23,712 nucleotides of DNA, from positions 1 to 23,712 of IMG/VR virus record IMGVR_UViG_3300042889_001381; one strand, written 5' to 3'. Position numbers and translations under genes: made by a program. The notes under the pieces were generated by a model. That model saw only the letters and a list, made by a program, of their open reading frames with translations, was not told where the DNA came from and did no database searches. Shown piece by piece: positions 1-7,233 of this stretch (its first letter is position 1; each line of letters starts with the position of its first letter). The stretch comes from a virus.

Positions 1-1
1 T

Positions 2-562
2 TCAACAATTCCTCAACAGCAAGCATATTCTAATATTACACCGCTAATTAGCAGTATTGGCGATGCCAACAAAGCAACAATTTCTCAGTTGTATTCAGAT
101 ATTGCTTCTTTGATCAGTGGTATCAGTGACACTAACAAAGCAACAACTACTCAAGCATATTCAGACATTACATCAATGATTGGTGGAATTGGTGATGCAA
201 ACAAAACATCTACCACTCAGGCATATTCAGATATCACATCTTTGATCAATGGCATCAGTGATAATTTGGTTGTGGCCGGACCAACAACTACATCAACTAC
301 TTCATTGGGTAACGGTAAAGATAATATCAAAAATCTTAAAGACATGTCTCCGGAATCTCTGTTGTCGCCAAATTTTGATGTTAAAATTCTGGCCACAGCA
401 ATCGCTAGCGAAATAAAATCTGCACTACGAGAAACAGCTACCAACAATCAGCCACAGGATATTAATTCTGGTGTAATAGTTGATGCTATCAATGAAATGG
501 TCAGGGAACAACGTACCACCAACACCATCAGTCAGCGAATACTACAGGTATCGCAAGCCTAA
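2..562 (+). CDS. C-terminal part of a repeat-containing, probably virion-associated protein (5' truncated)
   Basis: The frame is open from the left edge to TAA at 560-562, so this is the 3' end of a longer gene. A TTG at 89 could be read as a start, but the same protein repeat continues upstream of it and no SD precedes it, so I treat the gene as truncated. The visible 186 residues begin with nearly four copies of a 22-residue repeat (core AYSDITSLI.GI.D.NKAT). A Ser/Thr linker follows, then a probably helical C-terminus with the motif REQRTTNTISQRILQ near its end. The gene ends 30 nt before the portal gene. T4 has the tail-tube gene 19 at this position, but I see no gp19 similarity. Helical repeats with a short coiled end would suit a tape-measure-like or core protein; that is a guess. 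I do not recognise the family. Confidence 0.75.
   Translation, partial: STIPQQQAYSNITPLISSIGDANKATISQLYSDIASLISGISDTNKATTTQAYSDITSMIGGIGDANKTSTTQAYSDITSLINGISDNLVVAGPTTTSTTSLGNGKDNIKNLKDMSPESLLSPNFDVKILATAIASEIKSALRETATNNQPQDINSGVIVDAINEMVREQRTTNTISQRILQVSQA
23..268 (+). repeat. 3.7 tandem copies of a 66-bp (22-residue) coding repeat
   Basis: Units start at 23, 89, 155 and 221 and keep the frame. Each encodes AYS(D/N)I(T/A)..I..I.D.NKAT..Q. The last unit breaks off after GISDN. Copies differ at several positions, so this is not a very recent expansion. The array may extend left of the window. Confidence 0.85.
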
Positions 563-563
563 C

Positions 564-571
564 GGTAAATA
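564..571 (+). promoter_or_regulatory. Candidate T4-type late promoter (GGTAAATA) for the portal gene
   Basis: GGTAAATA shares the TAAATA core with nine other boxes in this window and with the T4 late consensus TATAAATA. It lies 21 nt before the ATG at 593, with an AGGA SD at 583-586 in between. It is a weaker match than the CATAAATA boxes. Confidence 0.5.
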
Positions 572-592
572 TATCATCGTATAGGAATCTCA

Positions 593-2362
593 ATGTCTTG
601 GAAGAAGTATTTCAAAGTAGCAAATGTTGGTGGAGAACTCAGCCCATTATCGGGCAAAGGTTCTGACGGATTACCCGGCTATGGCCGCAATGATGGCCGA
701 CCGCCAGTTGCCAACCATGCTGATATTGCTTACCGCAACTATGCTAGTAGACTCCCAGAAGTCTACACTGGTCACCCAAATCGCATTGCACGTTACAATC
801 AGTACGAGCAAATGGACATGGACAGCGAAATTAACGCATGTCTAGATATTCTAGCTGAGTTCTCCACTCAGACGATTAAGGAAGAGCAAACACCATTCCA
901 GATCAACTACAACGAAAAACCCACTGACAACGAAGTAAAAATTATAAAACAGCAGTTGTTGCAGTGGACAAAACTGAACAAGCTAGATCAACGAATTTTT
1001 CGTATTTTTCGTAACACATTGAAATACGGGGATCAGGTATTTGTTAGAGATCCAGAAACGTTTGAACTCTACTGGGTAGACATGACCAAAGTTGCCAGGG
1101 TCATTGTCAACGAAAGTGAAGGTAAAAAACCTGAACAGTATGTTATTAGAGACATCAATCCCAACTTTCAAAACTTGACAGTGGCAGCCAAAACCACAAC
1201 TGATTATCAAAGTAACCCGGCTAGTTCAGGTTATGTTGCACCCATGAATTACGCAGTTCCTAATTCAGGTGGCGGCGGCGGTGCCGGGGTTGGGCAGTCA
1301 AGGTTTGCGGCCGCCATGAATGAAACAGTGCTGGATTCAAAACATGTGGTGCATTTGAGCTTGACCGAAGGCTTAGACTTTTATTGGCCCTTTGGACAAA
1401 GTATATTGGAAACAATTTTTCGAGTATTCAAACAAAAAGAACTGTTAGAAGACAGTGTTTTAATATATCGTGTTGCCCGTGCTCCAGAACGTAGAGTGTT
1501 TAAGATTGACGTGGGAAACATGCCAAGCCACATGGCCATGGCCTTTGTTGAACGTGTCAAAAACGAGATACATCAGCGCAGAATCCCCAGTCACACCGGT
1601 GGCGGCGCCAACATAATGGATAGTAGTTACAATCCTCTTAGTATCAACGAAGATTACTTTTTCCCACAAACAGCTGATGGCCGAGGAAGTAGTGTAGATA
1701 CGTTGCCCGGTGGTGCCAACCTTGGCGAAATTGATGACTTGAAGTATTTCAACAACAAGATGTGCCGTGGTCTACGTGTGCCCAGCAGTTACTTGCCCAC
1801 AGGTCCAGACGACAGCGATCGCCCTATGAATGACGGTCGTGTGGGCACTGCACTTATACAAGAATACCGTTTTAACCAGTACTGCGAACGATTACAGCGA
1901 TTAGTGGTGCAAAAACTAGATGATGAATTTAAAATGTTCATGCGTTGGCGCGGATTTAACATTGACTCAGGATTGTTCAATGTAGCGTTCAACCCACCGC
2001 AGAATTTTGCCAGCTATCGCGAAGCTGAGCTTGATACTACCCGTGTCACCACTTTTCAAGCATTAGAACCCATCAACTATCTGAGCAAAAGATTTTTGTT
2101 AAAAAGATATCTAGGATTAACAGAAGAAGAAATTCAGGAGAACGAAGAAATGTGGCACGAAGAACGTGCAGAACCTGAATTACCGCCATCCACTGGCGAA
2201 GATTTACGTAGTGTGGGAGTCACGCCTGCTGATTTGGAAAGTGATATTACTACTGGTGATGAATTTGCAAATCTTGGCGAACCTGGCGCTGATCAAACCA
2301 TGGCTGCACCCGCATCTGGACAGCAGCCTGCGGCAGGCGCTGGGCCTACCGGAACTGCATAA
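593..2362 (+). CDS. 20: Portal vertex protein, T4 gp20 family
   Basis: In T4-type phages gp20 forms the dodecameric ring at the unique head vertex. It nucleates prohead assembly and acts as the DNA channel and the docking site for terminase and neck. The 589 residues are somewhat longer than T4 gp20 (524). Recognisable segments include QMDMDSEINACLDILAEF near residue 75, YRVARAPERRVFKIDVGNMP around 290-310 and DLKYFNNKMCRGLRVPSSYL around 382-401; the last two are hallmark gp20 stretches. A Gly-rich loop (SGGGGGAG) near 224-231 and a Pro/Gly/Ala-rich tail from about 540 look like lineage-specific additions. The ATG at 593 is chosen because AGGA lies 6 nt upstream and the N-terminus SWKKYFK fits the family. 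It heads the head module and is followed at 8 nt by a small gene. The call is secure. Confidence 0.95.
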   Translation: MSWKKYFKVANVGGELSPLSGKGSDGLPGYGRNDGRPPVANHADIAYRNYASRLPEVYTGHPNRIARYNQYEQMDMDSEINACLDILAEFSTQTIKEEQTPFQINYNEKPTDNEVKIIKQQLLQWTKLNKLDQRIFRIFRNTLKYGDQVFVRDPETFELYWVDMTKVARVIVNESEGKKPEQYVIRDINPNFQNLTVAAKTTTDYQSNPASSGYVAPMNYAVPNSGGGGGAGVGQSRFAAAMNETVLDSKHVVHLSLTEGLDFYWPFGQSILETIFRVFKQKELLEDSVLIYRVARAPERRVFKIDVGNMPSHMAMAFVERVKNEIHQRRIPSHTGGGANIMDSSYNPLSINEDYFFPQTADGRGSSVDTLPGGANLGEIDDLKYFNNKMCRGLRVPSSYLPTGPDDSDRPMNDGRVGTALIQEYRFNQYCERLQRLVVQKLDDEFKMFMRWRGFNIDSGLFNVAFNPPQNFASYREAELDTTRVTTFQALEPINYLSKRFLLKRYLGLTEEEIQENEEMWHEERAEPELPPSTGEDLRSVGVTPADLESDITTGDEFANLGEPGADQTMAAPASGQQPAAGAGPTGTA

Positions 2363-2365
2363 ATA
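2358..2365 (+). promoter_or_regulatory. T4-type late promoter box (CATAAATA) at the end of gene 20
   Basis: CATAAATA overlaps the stop codon of the portal gene (TAA 2360-2362) and ends 5 nt before the ATG at 2371. With T4 late spacing (last A of the box at -6) the transcript would begin at the A of that ATG, giving a leaderless mRNA. It could also be a chance match at the stop codon. Confidence 0.45.
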
Positions 2366-2370
2366 ACACT

Positions 2371-2589
2371 ATGATTTTACTAGAACTATATCATCGAGAA
2401 AAAGAAGAATATCAGGATGTTTCTCAAGATAACAGCCAGCCCAAACTTGGCGACTTAAGAAAAACCAAACTTACTCTTAGGCAGATCAACAAACTGCGCC
2501 GACTCAACGATGTAAGATCTTTTGAATTTAAAGAACGATTAAAACGAGTAAAACAACAATATGCCCCTCCAGCTCAACCAGTTGCTTAA
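2371..2589 (+). CDS. Small basic protein between portal and core genes (position of T4 gene 67)
   Basis: This 72-residue protein is rich in Lys, Arg, Glu and Gln, with long predicted helical stretches (LTLRQINKLRRLNDVRSFEF, then KERLKRVKQQY) and a short Pro/Ala tail. It starts 8 nt after the portal stop. The terminator at 2616 closes the unit. In T4 the gene after 20 is 67, a small prohead core protein of about 80 residues. Position and size agree, but T4 gp67 is acidic and this protein is basic in its second half, so I do not transfer the name. There is no SD at a normal distance (GGAA lies 16 nt upstream), and a late promoter box lies 5 nt before the ATG. A role in the prohead core or in portal assembly is inferred from position only. 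Confidence 0.8.
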   Translation: MILLELYHREKEEYQDVSQDNSQPKLGDLRKTKLTLRQINKLRRLNDVRSFEFKERLKRVKQQYAPPAQPVA

Positions 2590-2615
2590 CATTTTTAACT
2601 TTTTAATAAAAATTT

Positions 2616-2648
2616 AATAAAACCCACCAGTAATCAGTGGGTTTTATT
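2616..2648 (+). terminator. Intrinsic terminator after the small gene
   Basis: A perfect 12-bp inverted repeat, AATAAAACCCAC (2616-2627) and GTGGGTTTTATT (2637-2648), encloses a 9-nt loop. The right arm supplies the T-run. The arms are A/T-rich on both flanks, so it could work in both directions. Confidence 0.85.
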
Positions 2649-2655
2649 CATTATG

Positions 2656-2663
2656 TGTAAATA
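2656..2663 (+). promoter_or_regulatory. T4-type late promoter box (TGTAAATA) for the core-protease-scaffold-capsid operon
   Basis: TGTAAATA lies immediately after the terminator and 32 nt before the ATG at 2696. A GGAG SD is at 2685-2688. The same octamer is found on the minus strand upstream of the glycosyltransferase gene. It is the only clear box before genes 2696 to 5281, which therefore probably form one late unit. Confidence 0.65.
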
Positions 2664-2695
2664 GTTAACGAGCCACTTACACTTGGAGAAGCTAT

Positions 2696-3520
2696 ATGAA
2701 TAAATTTGAACAACTAGTTGAATACGTCATCAATGATGACGCAGAAAAAGCCCGCGAACTTTTTCATGAAATTGTAGTAGAAAAAAGCCGCACCATCTAT
2801 GAAAACATGATGGATGAAGAAGAACTTGGCGAAGCCAAAGACGAAGACCTTGACGAGTCTGAAGAAGAATTAGACGAAGCTATGGACCAAGACCTTGACG
2901 AAACTCTTGGTGGCGACCAAGCTGACGATCTTATTGATGATGTTGAAGTTGAAGAAGAAGGCATGAGCATGGAAGGCGAAGAGTCTGACATGGGAGATGT
3001 TGACACCGAGGAAGGTGGCGAAGAAGGATTAGAAGATCGTGTAGTTGATCTTGAAGATAAACTAGACGAACTAATGGCAGAATTTGAAGCTCTTATGGGC
3101 GACGAAGCTGGCGAAGGCCACATGGACGGCGAAGAAATTGCAGACATGTCTGCTGATGACATGGGCGATGGCATGAGTGGCGAAGAAGAAATTGACGACA
3201 CTGAGTTTGAAACTGAAGGCATGTTCAACGAAAACGTTAGTTTAAAAGCTGTTGCCAAGCCAAACAACACAGAAGAAGCCAGCCAAAAGAAAAGCCCAGT
3301 AGCCGCTAACAGTGGTGCACGTGGCGCAATGGCTCGACCAGTACACACCGGTGCCAACGAAGGTGGCAAGCATGACAGTCCAGCTTACAAAAACTCTACT
3401 AAAGAGTTGATTGGTAAAGTTGGTAACACACCTGCACAAAGCACACAGAAACCTACACCAGCTACTAAGCCACAATTGGGCCAGGCTGCCGGTGTTAATA
3501 ACAAAGCTGTTATTCAATAA
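2696..3520 (+). CDS. Highly acidic prohead core-like protein (position of T4 gene 68)
   Basis: The 274-residue protein has three parts. An N-terminal helix of about 40 residues (FEQLVEYVINDDAEKARELF) resembles the start of T4-like prohead core proteins. A very acidic middle (about 45-190) is full of Asp/Glu, Gly and Met with loose repeats of DLDE type. A Lys/Asn/Pro-rich basic tail follows, from about 195 to the end. The start has a GGAG SD 7 nt upstream. It sits where T4 has gene 68, before the protease and scaffold genes. Acidic, low-complexity core proteins are typical of proheads and are usually degraded by gp21; several L-x-E sites of the gp21 type are visible. T4 gp68 is only about half as long, so equivalence rests on position and the N-terminal pattern. 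Confidence 0.75.
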   Translation: MNKFEQLVEYVINDDAEKARELFHEIVVEKSRTIYENMMDEEELGEAKDEDLDESEEELDEAMDQDLDETLGGDQADDLIDDVEVEEEGMSMEGEESDMGDVDTEEGGEEGLEDRVVDLEDKLDELMAEFEALMGDEAGEGHMDGEEIADMSADDMGDGMSGEEEIDDTEFETEGMFNENVSLKAVAKPNNTEEASQKKSPVAANSGARGAMARPVHTGANEGGKHDSPAYKNSTKELIGKVGNTPAQSTQKPTPATKPQLGQAAGVNNKAVIQ

Positions 3521-3533
3521 GAGTGCTAGGTAA

Positions 3534-4157
3534 ATGGCTCTTTACTTAAAAGAAAACTTGACCTTTGATGCTGCCCGCATGATTGTGGAAGGCACCGACG
3601 GCAAGGATCTTTACATGAAAGGTATATGCATACAAGGCGGCGTGCGTAATGCCAACGAGCGTATATACCCTGTTGATGAAATTGAGAGAGCAGTTAAAAC
3701 TTTAAACGAACAACTTAACACAGGACACTCAGTTCTTGGTGAAGTTGATCACCCCGATGATTTAAAAGTTAATCTAGATCGAGTAAGCCATATGATCACA
3801 GAAATGTGGATGGATGGTCCCAATGGATTTGGAAAACTTAAAATATTGCCTACCCCAATGGGTCAGCTGGTTAAAACCATGCTGGAAAGTGGTGTAAAAT
3901 TAGGCGTTTCAAGCCGAGGTAGCGGTAACGTTAACGAAGCAAACGGACATGTCAGTGACTTTGAAATAGTCACTGTGGATGTGGTTGCCCAGCCCAGTGC
4001 CCCAAATGCATACCCCAAAGCCATTTACGAAGGCTTGATGAATATGAAATATGGACATCGTGTACTAGAAATAGCTCGCGACGCTGGCCAGGACAACAAA
4101 GTACAGAGATATTTGAAGAGTGAAGTCGTAAAACTCATCAAAGATCTCAAGATCTAA
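3534..4157 (+). CDS. 21: Prohead core protease, T4 gp21 family
   Basis: gp21 is the serine protease inside the prohead that cleaves scaffold and capsid proteins, usually after L/I-x-E, before DNA packaging. The length of 207 residues is close to T4 gp21 (212). The family's catalytic environment is visible: His73 in GEVDHPDD, and Ser126/Ser127 in KLGVSSRGSG, followed by FEIVTVDVVAQPSAPNAYP around 142-160, the conserved strand-loop typical of herpesvirus-like phage proteases. The N-terminal strand NANERIYP (39-46) also fits. It starts 13 nt after the core gene with AGG 4 nt upstream, and its stop codon overlaps the SD of the scaffold gene, which suggests translational coupling. Confidence 0.94.
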   Translation: MALYLKENLTFDAARMIVEGTDGKDLYMKGICIQGGVRNANERIYPVDEIERAVKTLNEQLNTGHSVLGEVDHPDDLKVNLDRVSHMITEMWMDGPNGFGKLKILPTPMGQLVKTMLESGVKLGVSSRGSGNVNEANGHVSDFEIVTVDVVAQPSAPNAYPKAIYEGLMNMKYGHRVLEIARDAGQDNKVQRYLKSEVVKLIKDLKI

Positions 4158-4167
4158 GGAGAAATTG

Positions 4168-5259
4168 ATGCTAGACGCAATCAAACCATTGCTAGATAGC
4201 GACCTGATCAACGAGGAAACTCGCACTGCGATTTCAGAAGCTTGGGAAACCAAGATGACTGAGGCTCGCGAACAGGTCCGTGCAGAACTCCGCGAAGAGT
4301 TTGCACATCGCTATGAGCATGACAAAAACAACATGGTAGAAGCTCTAGATCGCATGGTAACAGAAGGTCTCACCGCAGAGATCCAAGCAGTGGCAGCCGA
4401 AAAGAAGTCACTGGTTGAAGATCGCGTTAAATTCCAGGCTAAGATTAAAGAAGATACAACAAAGTTTAACAACTTTATGGTAGCTAAATTAGCTGAAGAA
4501 ATTGGCGAACTACGCAAAGACCGCAAGCAACACAACGAAGGTCTAGCAAAACTAGAAAAATTTGTGGTGCAAGCACTTGCCGAAGAAATTACAGAATTTG
4601 CACAAGACAAGAAAGACTTGGTGGAAACCAAAGTTCGTCTAGTCAGCGAAGCACGTAATAAACTCGAGAGTTTGAAAGCACGTTTCATAAAGGAAAGTGC
4701 TGGAAAAATGAGCAAGGCTGTAAGCCAGCATCTCAAGCAAGAACTTACTCAATTGCACGAAGACATTAAAATTGCTCGCGAGAACAATTTTGGTCGACGT
4801 ATTTTTGAAGCGTATGCCGCTGAATTTGGTAATACTCACCTCAATGAGAATGCCGAAGTCCGCAAGCTTAACCAAGCTATTACGCAAAAAAATAAGCAGT
4901 TAAGTGAAGCTACAAAGATTGTACAAAAGGCCAAAACCTTAGTAGAATCTAAAGAGCGTGAAATTAATATGATTAAAGAATCCAATGTACGTGCAAACGT
5001 AATGGAAGAATTGCTTGGACCTCTTAATGAGCAAAAGCGTTCGGTCATGAAAAATCTTTTAGAAAGCGTACAGACATCTCGTCTAAAAGGCGCCTACGAA
5101 AAGTACTTACCAGCAGTATTAGCTGACACAGCACCAAAAGCCCACAAGGTAATTAGTGAAAGTGTACGCGAAGTAACTGGTGATAAAACCGTGCCAGCCG
5201 CGCAACAAGTAGAAGATCGCAGTAATGTGATTGATCTCAAGCGCCTGGCTGGTCTATAA
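4168..5259 (+). CDS. 22: Prohead scaffold/core protein, T4 gp22 family
   Basis: This 363-residue protein is predicted to be almost entirely alpha-helical and coiled coil from about 30 to 320, with no Cys and many Glu, Lys, Arg and Gln. That is the expected form of the main prohead scaffold, which is assembled around the portal and later digested by gp21. It is longer than T4 gp22 (269). A TTG at 4165 lies directly before the ATG; I choose the ATG at 4168 because AAGGAG (4156-4161) ends 6 nt before it and the protein then begins MLDAIKPLL. The C-terminus NVIDLKRLAGL is a typical short amphipathic end. The SD overlaps the gp21 stop. The major capsid gene follows at 21 nt. The call rests mainly on synteny and composition, with sequence resemblance at both ends. 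Confidence 0.88.
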   Translation: MLDAIKPLLDSDLINEETRTAISEAWETKMTEAREQVRAELREEFAHRYEHDKNNMVEALDRMVTEGLTAEIQAVAAEKKSLVEDRVKFQAKIKEDTTKFNNFMVAKLAEEIGELRKDRKQHNEGLAKLEKFVVQALAEEITEFAQDKKDLVETKVRLVSEARNKLESLKARFIKESAGKMSKAVSQHLKQELTQLHEDIKIARENNFGRRIFEAYAAEFGNTHLNENAEVRKLNQAITQKNKQLSEATKIVQKAKTLVESKEREINMIKESNVRANVMEELLGPLNEQKRSVMKNLLESVQTSRLKGAYEKYLPAVLADTAPKAHKVISESVREVTGDKTVPAAQQVEDRSNVIDLKRLAGL

Positions 5260-5280
5260 TAGAAAGAAAAGGGGACATAA

Positions 5281-6498
5281 ATGTCACAAGAACTATTAGA
5301 AAGCCGTTGGGACGAGACCAAAGAAGCCCTTATGGAAGGCCTCAAAGGCAATCGTCGCAACTCAATGAGTGTTATCTTAGAAAACACTCGCAAGTACCTG
5401 AAAGAGAATGCCAGCGCTGGTTCTACTGTTTCTGGTAATATCGCTACGCTGAATCGTGTTATTCTGCCGGTGATTCGACGTGTTATGCCAACTGTTATTG
5501 CCAACGAAATTGTTGGTGTACAGCCCATGACAGGTCCTGTAGGTCAGATTCACACTCTACGTGTGCGTTATGCATCTACAATGACAGACCAAACAGCAGC
5601 CGCTACTTCTGTAGTTGCTGGTGAAGAAGCATTGTCACCATTCAAGATCGCTGTTGCATACTCTGCTGGCGCTCGCGGTGCTGATAACGCTGCCACTACA
5701 CAAACTGCCGCCCAAGGTTACGCTGGTTCGCCAACTGCTACCATGGAAGGTAACGGTGGTCGTCAGATCTCTGTACAGATCTTGAAACAAGCTGTTGAAG
5801 CCAAGACTCGCAAATTGCAAGCTCGTTGGACTTTTGAAGCTGCTCAAGACGCACAAGCCATGCATGGTATCGACGTTGAAGCAGAAATTATGGCTGCTTT
5901 GGCACAAGAAATTACTGCTGAAATTGACCAAGAGATCCTATTGAGCTTGCGCTCATTGGCTCAGACTGAGTTCACATACAACCAGGCTACCGTTTCAGGT
6001 ACAGCTACATTCGTTGGTGACGAGCATGCCGCATTGGCAGTTCTAGTTAACCGTGTTGCTAACTTGATCGCTCAACGCACACGTCGTGGCGCAGGTAACT
6101 GGGCTGTTGTTTCTCCAGCATCTTTGACAGTATTGCAATCTGCTACAACTAGCGCATTTGCACGTACTACAGAAGGTACATTTGAAGCTCCTACAAACAC
6201 CAAGTTTGTTGGTACATTGAACGGCGCTATGCGTGTGTTCGTTGACTCTTATGCATCTGACTCAACACCTGTGTTGGTTGGTTACAAAGGTTCAAGCGAA
6301 GCTGACGCAGCCGCTTTCTACTGCCCATACATTCCTTTGATGAGCAGTGGTGTTGTACTTGATCCAACTACATTTGAACCAGTCGTGTCATTTATGACTC
6401 GTTATGGTTACATTGAGTTGACAAACACTGCATCTTCATTCGGTAACGCCGGTGACTATGTTGGTGAGATCGCTGTATCTAACTTGTCTTTCTCTTAA
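5281..6498 (+). CDS. 23: Major capsid protein, T4 gp23 family
   Basis: The 405-residue shell protein matches T4 gp23 over its core: VGVQPMTGPVGQIHTLRVRY (about 78-98), EAKTRKLQARWTFEAAQDAQ (about 177-196), MHGIDVEAEI and a late YKGSSEADAAAFYCPYIPL segment. It is clearly shorter than T4 gp23 (521), mainly between about 100 and 170 and at the C-terminus. The N-terminal helical segment contains LKE at 40-42 followed by NASAGSTVSG, aligning with the T4 maturation site (LTE, cut after Glu65), so gp21 probably cuts after Glu42. AAGGGG at 5269-5274 precedes the ATG. A TATAATAG stretch at 5255-5262 is a possible extra promoter but departs from the late consensus. A strong terminator follows. Codons look more C-rich at third positions than in the neighbours, as is usual for a highly expressed gene. 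Confidence 0.96.
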   Translation: MSQELLESRWDETKEALMEGLKGNRRNSMSVILENTRKYLKENASAGSTVSGNIATLNRVILPVIRRVMPTVIANEIVGVQPMTGPVGQIHTLRVRYASTMTDQTAAATSVVAGEEALSPFKIAVAYSAGARGADNAATTQTAAQGYAGSPTATMEGNGGRQISVQILKQAVEAKTRKLQARWTFEAAQDAQAMHGIDVEAEIMAALAQEITAEIDQEILLSLRSLAQTEFTYNQATVSGTATFVGDEHAALAVLVNRVANLIAQRTRRGAGNWAVVSPASLTVLQSATTSAFARTTEGTFEAPTNTKFVGTLNGAMRVFVDSYASDSTPVLVGYKGSSEADAAAFYCPYIPLMSSGVVLDPTTFEPVVSFMTRYGYIELTNTASSFGNAGDYVGEIAVSNLSFS

Positions 6499-6519
6499 TC
6501 AGAGATTGTACCAAACAAG

Positions 6520-6542
6520 AACCCGCTTCGGCGGGTTTTTTG
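6520..6542 (+). terminator. Strong intrinsic terminator after the capsid gene
   Basis: AACCCGC (6520-6526), a TTCG tetraloop and GCGGGTT (6531-6537) are followed by a run of T (6536-6541). It closes the prohead operon. Confidence 0.93.
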
Positions 6543-6546
6543 TTGG

Positions 6547-6554
6547 ATTAAATA
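6547..6554 (+). promoter_or_regulatory. T4-type late promoter box (ATTAAATA) 4 nt before an ATG
   Basis: ATTAAATA directly follows the capsid terminator and ends 4 nt before the ATG at 6559. At T4 late spacing transcription would begin inside or next to the start codon. The position between a terminator and the next gene supports a real promoter. Confidence 0.55.
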
Positions 6555-6558
6555 CATT

Positions 6559-7221
6559 ATGCCCAATACATTTTATACTCCACCAGGATACTCTGGTTCG
6601 GCGCAGTTAACTGCATCAACTGGACTTAACATCAATGCCCAGGGTCGTTGGCGATTTAGTCAACAAGGTTATAATGATAGAATTACTTTTGGATTAAGCC
6701 TTGGTTGGCCAGACACAGCATATAACGGTGAATTTGATTATGGATCACCAGGTGCACAAGTTAAACCACTGAGTGGAGGACTATTAAGTTTGTCAGCAAC
6801 AAACTGGACTATTCCAGTAATTGGCAACACTTTACAAAGCTACACAGATCCAGACACATTAATAACATATCCAGCAACTCAATGTCGAATTCAAATACAG
6901 GGACAATGGCAGGTTACTCGTCAACAAAATAGCAACAGCTATAACAGCTTTGGTGTAATCTATGATGGATTAACTGAGACTGATCTGGGCAGTAGAATAT
7001 CAAAGCCCAATTTGTTATCTTACAATACAACTTACGCAACATATACAATTCAAGGTGCAGACGTCACTGGAGGCGCAATAGATACGTTTTCGGGGCATGA
7101 ATTTTTTTGTCGTGTCACTGAAGCTACATCTAGCAAAAACAGCAACAATGAATTTCAAAGCAATACTGTAACCTCTCCAGTATTTGCTTACACTTACAGC
7201 ATGAGTTGGGAAATACTTTAA
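6559..7221 (+). CDS. Unrecognised, probably virion-associated protein after the capsid gene
   Basis: This 220-residue protein is rich in Thr, Ser, Asn, Tyr and Gln, with few charged residues and alternating hydrophobic patterns that suggest mainly beta structure. No signal peptide, membrane segment or known motif is apparent. Aromatic-rich strands include RWRFSQQGYNDRITFGLSLG at 31-50 and the C-terminal end TYSMSWEIL. The position directly after gp23, with its own late promoter, is where many T4-like phages carry head decoration or accessory structural genes, but that is only a positional hint. There is no SD at a normal distance. Its stop codon overlaps that of the convergent glycosyltransferase gene (shared 7218-7221). 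Confidence 0.8.
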   Translation: MPNTFYTPPGYSGSAQLTASTGLNINAQGRWRFSQQGYNDRITFGLSLGWPDTAYNGEFDYGSPGAQVKPLSGGLLSLSATNWTIPVIGNTLQSYTDPDTLITYPATQCRIQIQGQWQVTRQQNSNSYNSFGVIYDGLTETDLGSRISKPNLLSYNTTYATYTIQGADVTGGAIDTFSGHEFFCRVTEATSSKNSNNEFQSNTVTSPVFAYTYSMSWEIL

Positions 7222-7233
7222 ATTTTGTAAAGT
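7215..7233. terminator. Weak hairpin at the convergent gene ends
   Basis: ACTTTA (7215-7220) and TAAAGT (7228-7233) form a 6-bp stem with a 7-nt A/T-rich loop, overlapping both stop codons. It is A/T-rich and lacks a proper T-run, so it would be a poor terminator. I see no better signal between the two genes. Confidence 0.25.

Noticed and set aside
89-562. TTG at 89 as the true start of the first gene
   Set aside because: The 22-residue repeat continues in frame upstream to position 23 and the frame is open to the window edge. No SD precedes the TTG.
2797-3369. Antisense frame of 190 codons, Ser- and Pro-rich, under the acidic core gene
   Set aside because: Glu and Asp codons (GAA, GAC) read as Ser-rich runs (TTC, GTC context) on the complement. 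The plus-strand gene has promoter, SD and syntenic support; the antisense has none.
4165-4167. TTG at 4165 as start of the scaffold gene
   Set aside because: The ATG at 4168 directly follows, has better SD spacing (6 nt) and gives a normal N-terminus.
5255-5262. TATAATAG before the capsid gene as a strong promoter
   Set aside because: It overlaps the scaffold stop codon, departs from the TAAATA core of the other boxes and has no good -35 partner. It is mentioned only as a possibility under the capsid gene.
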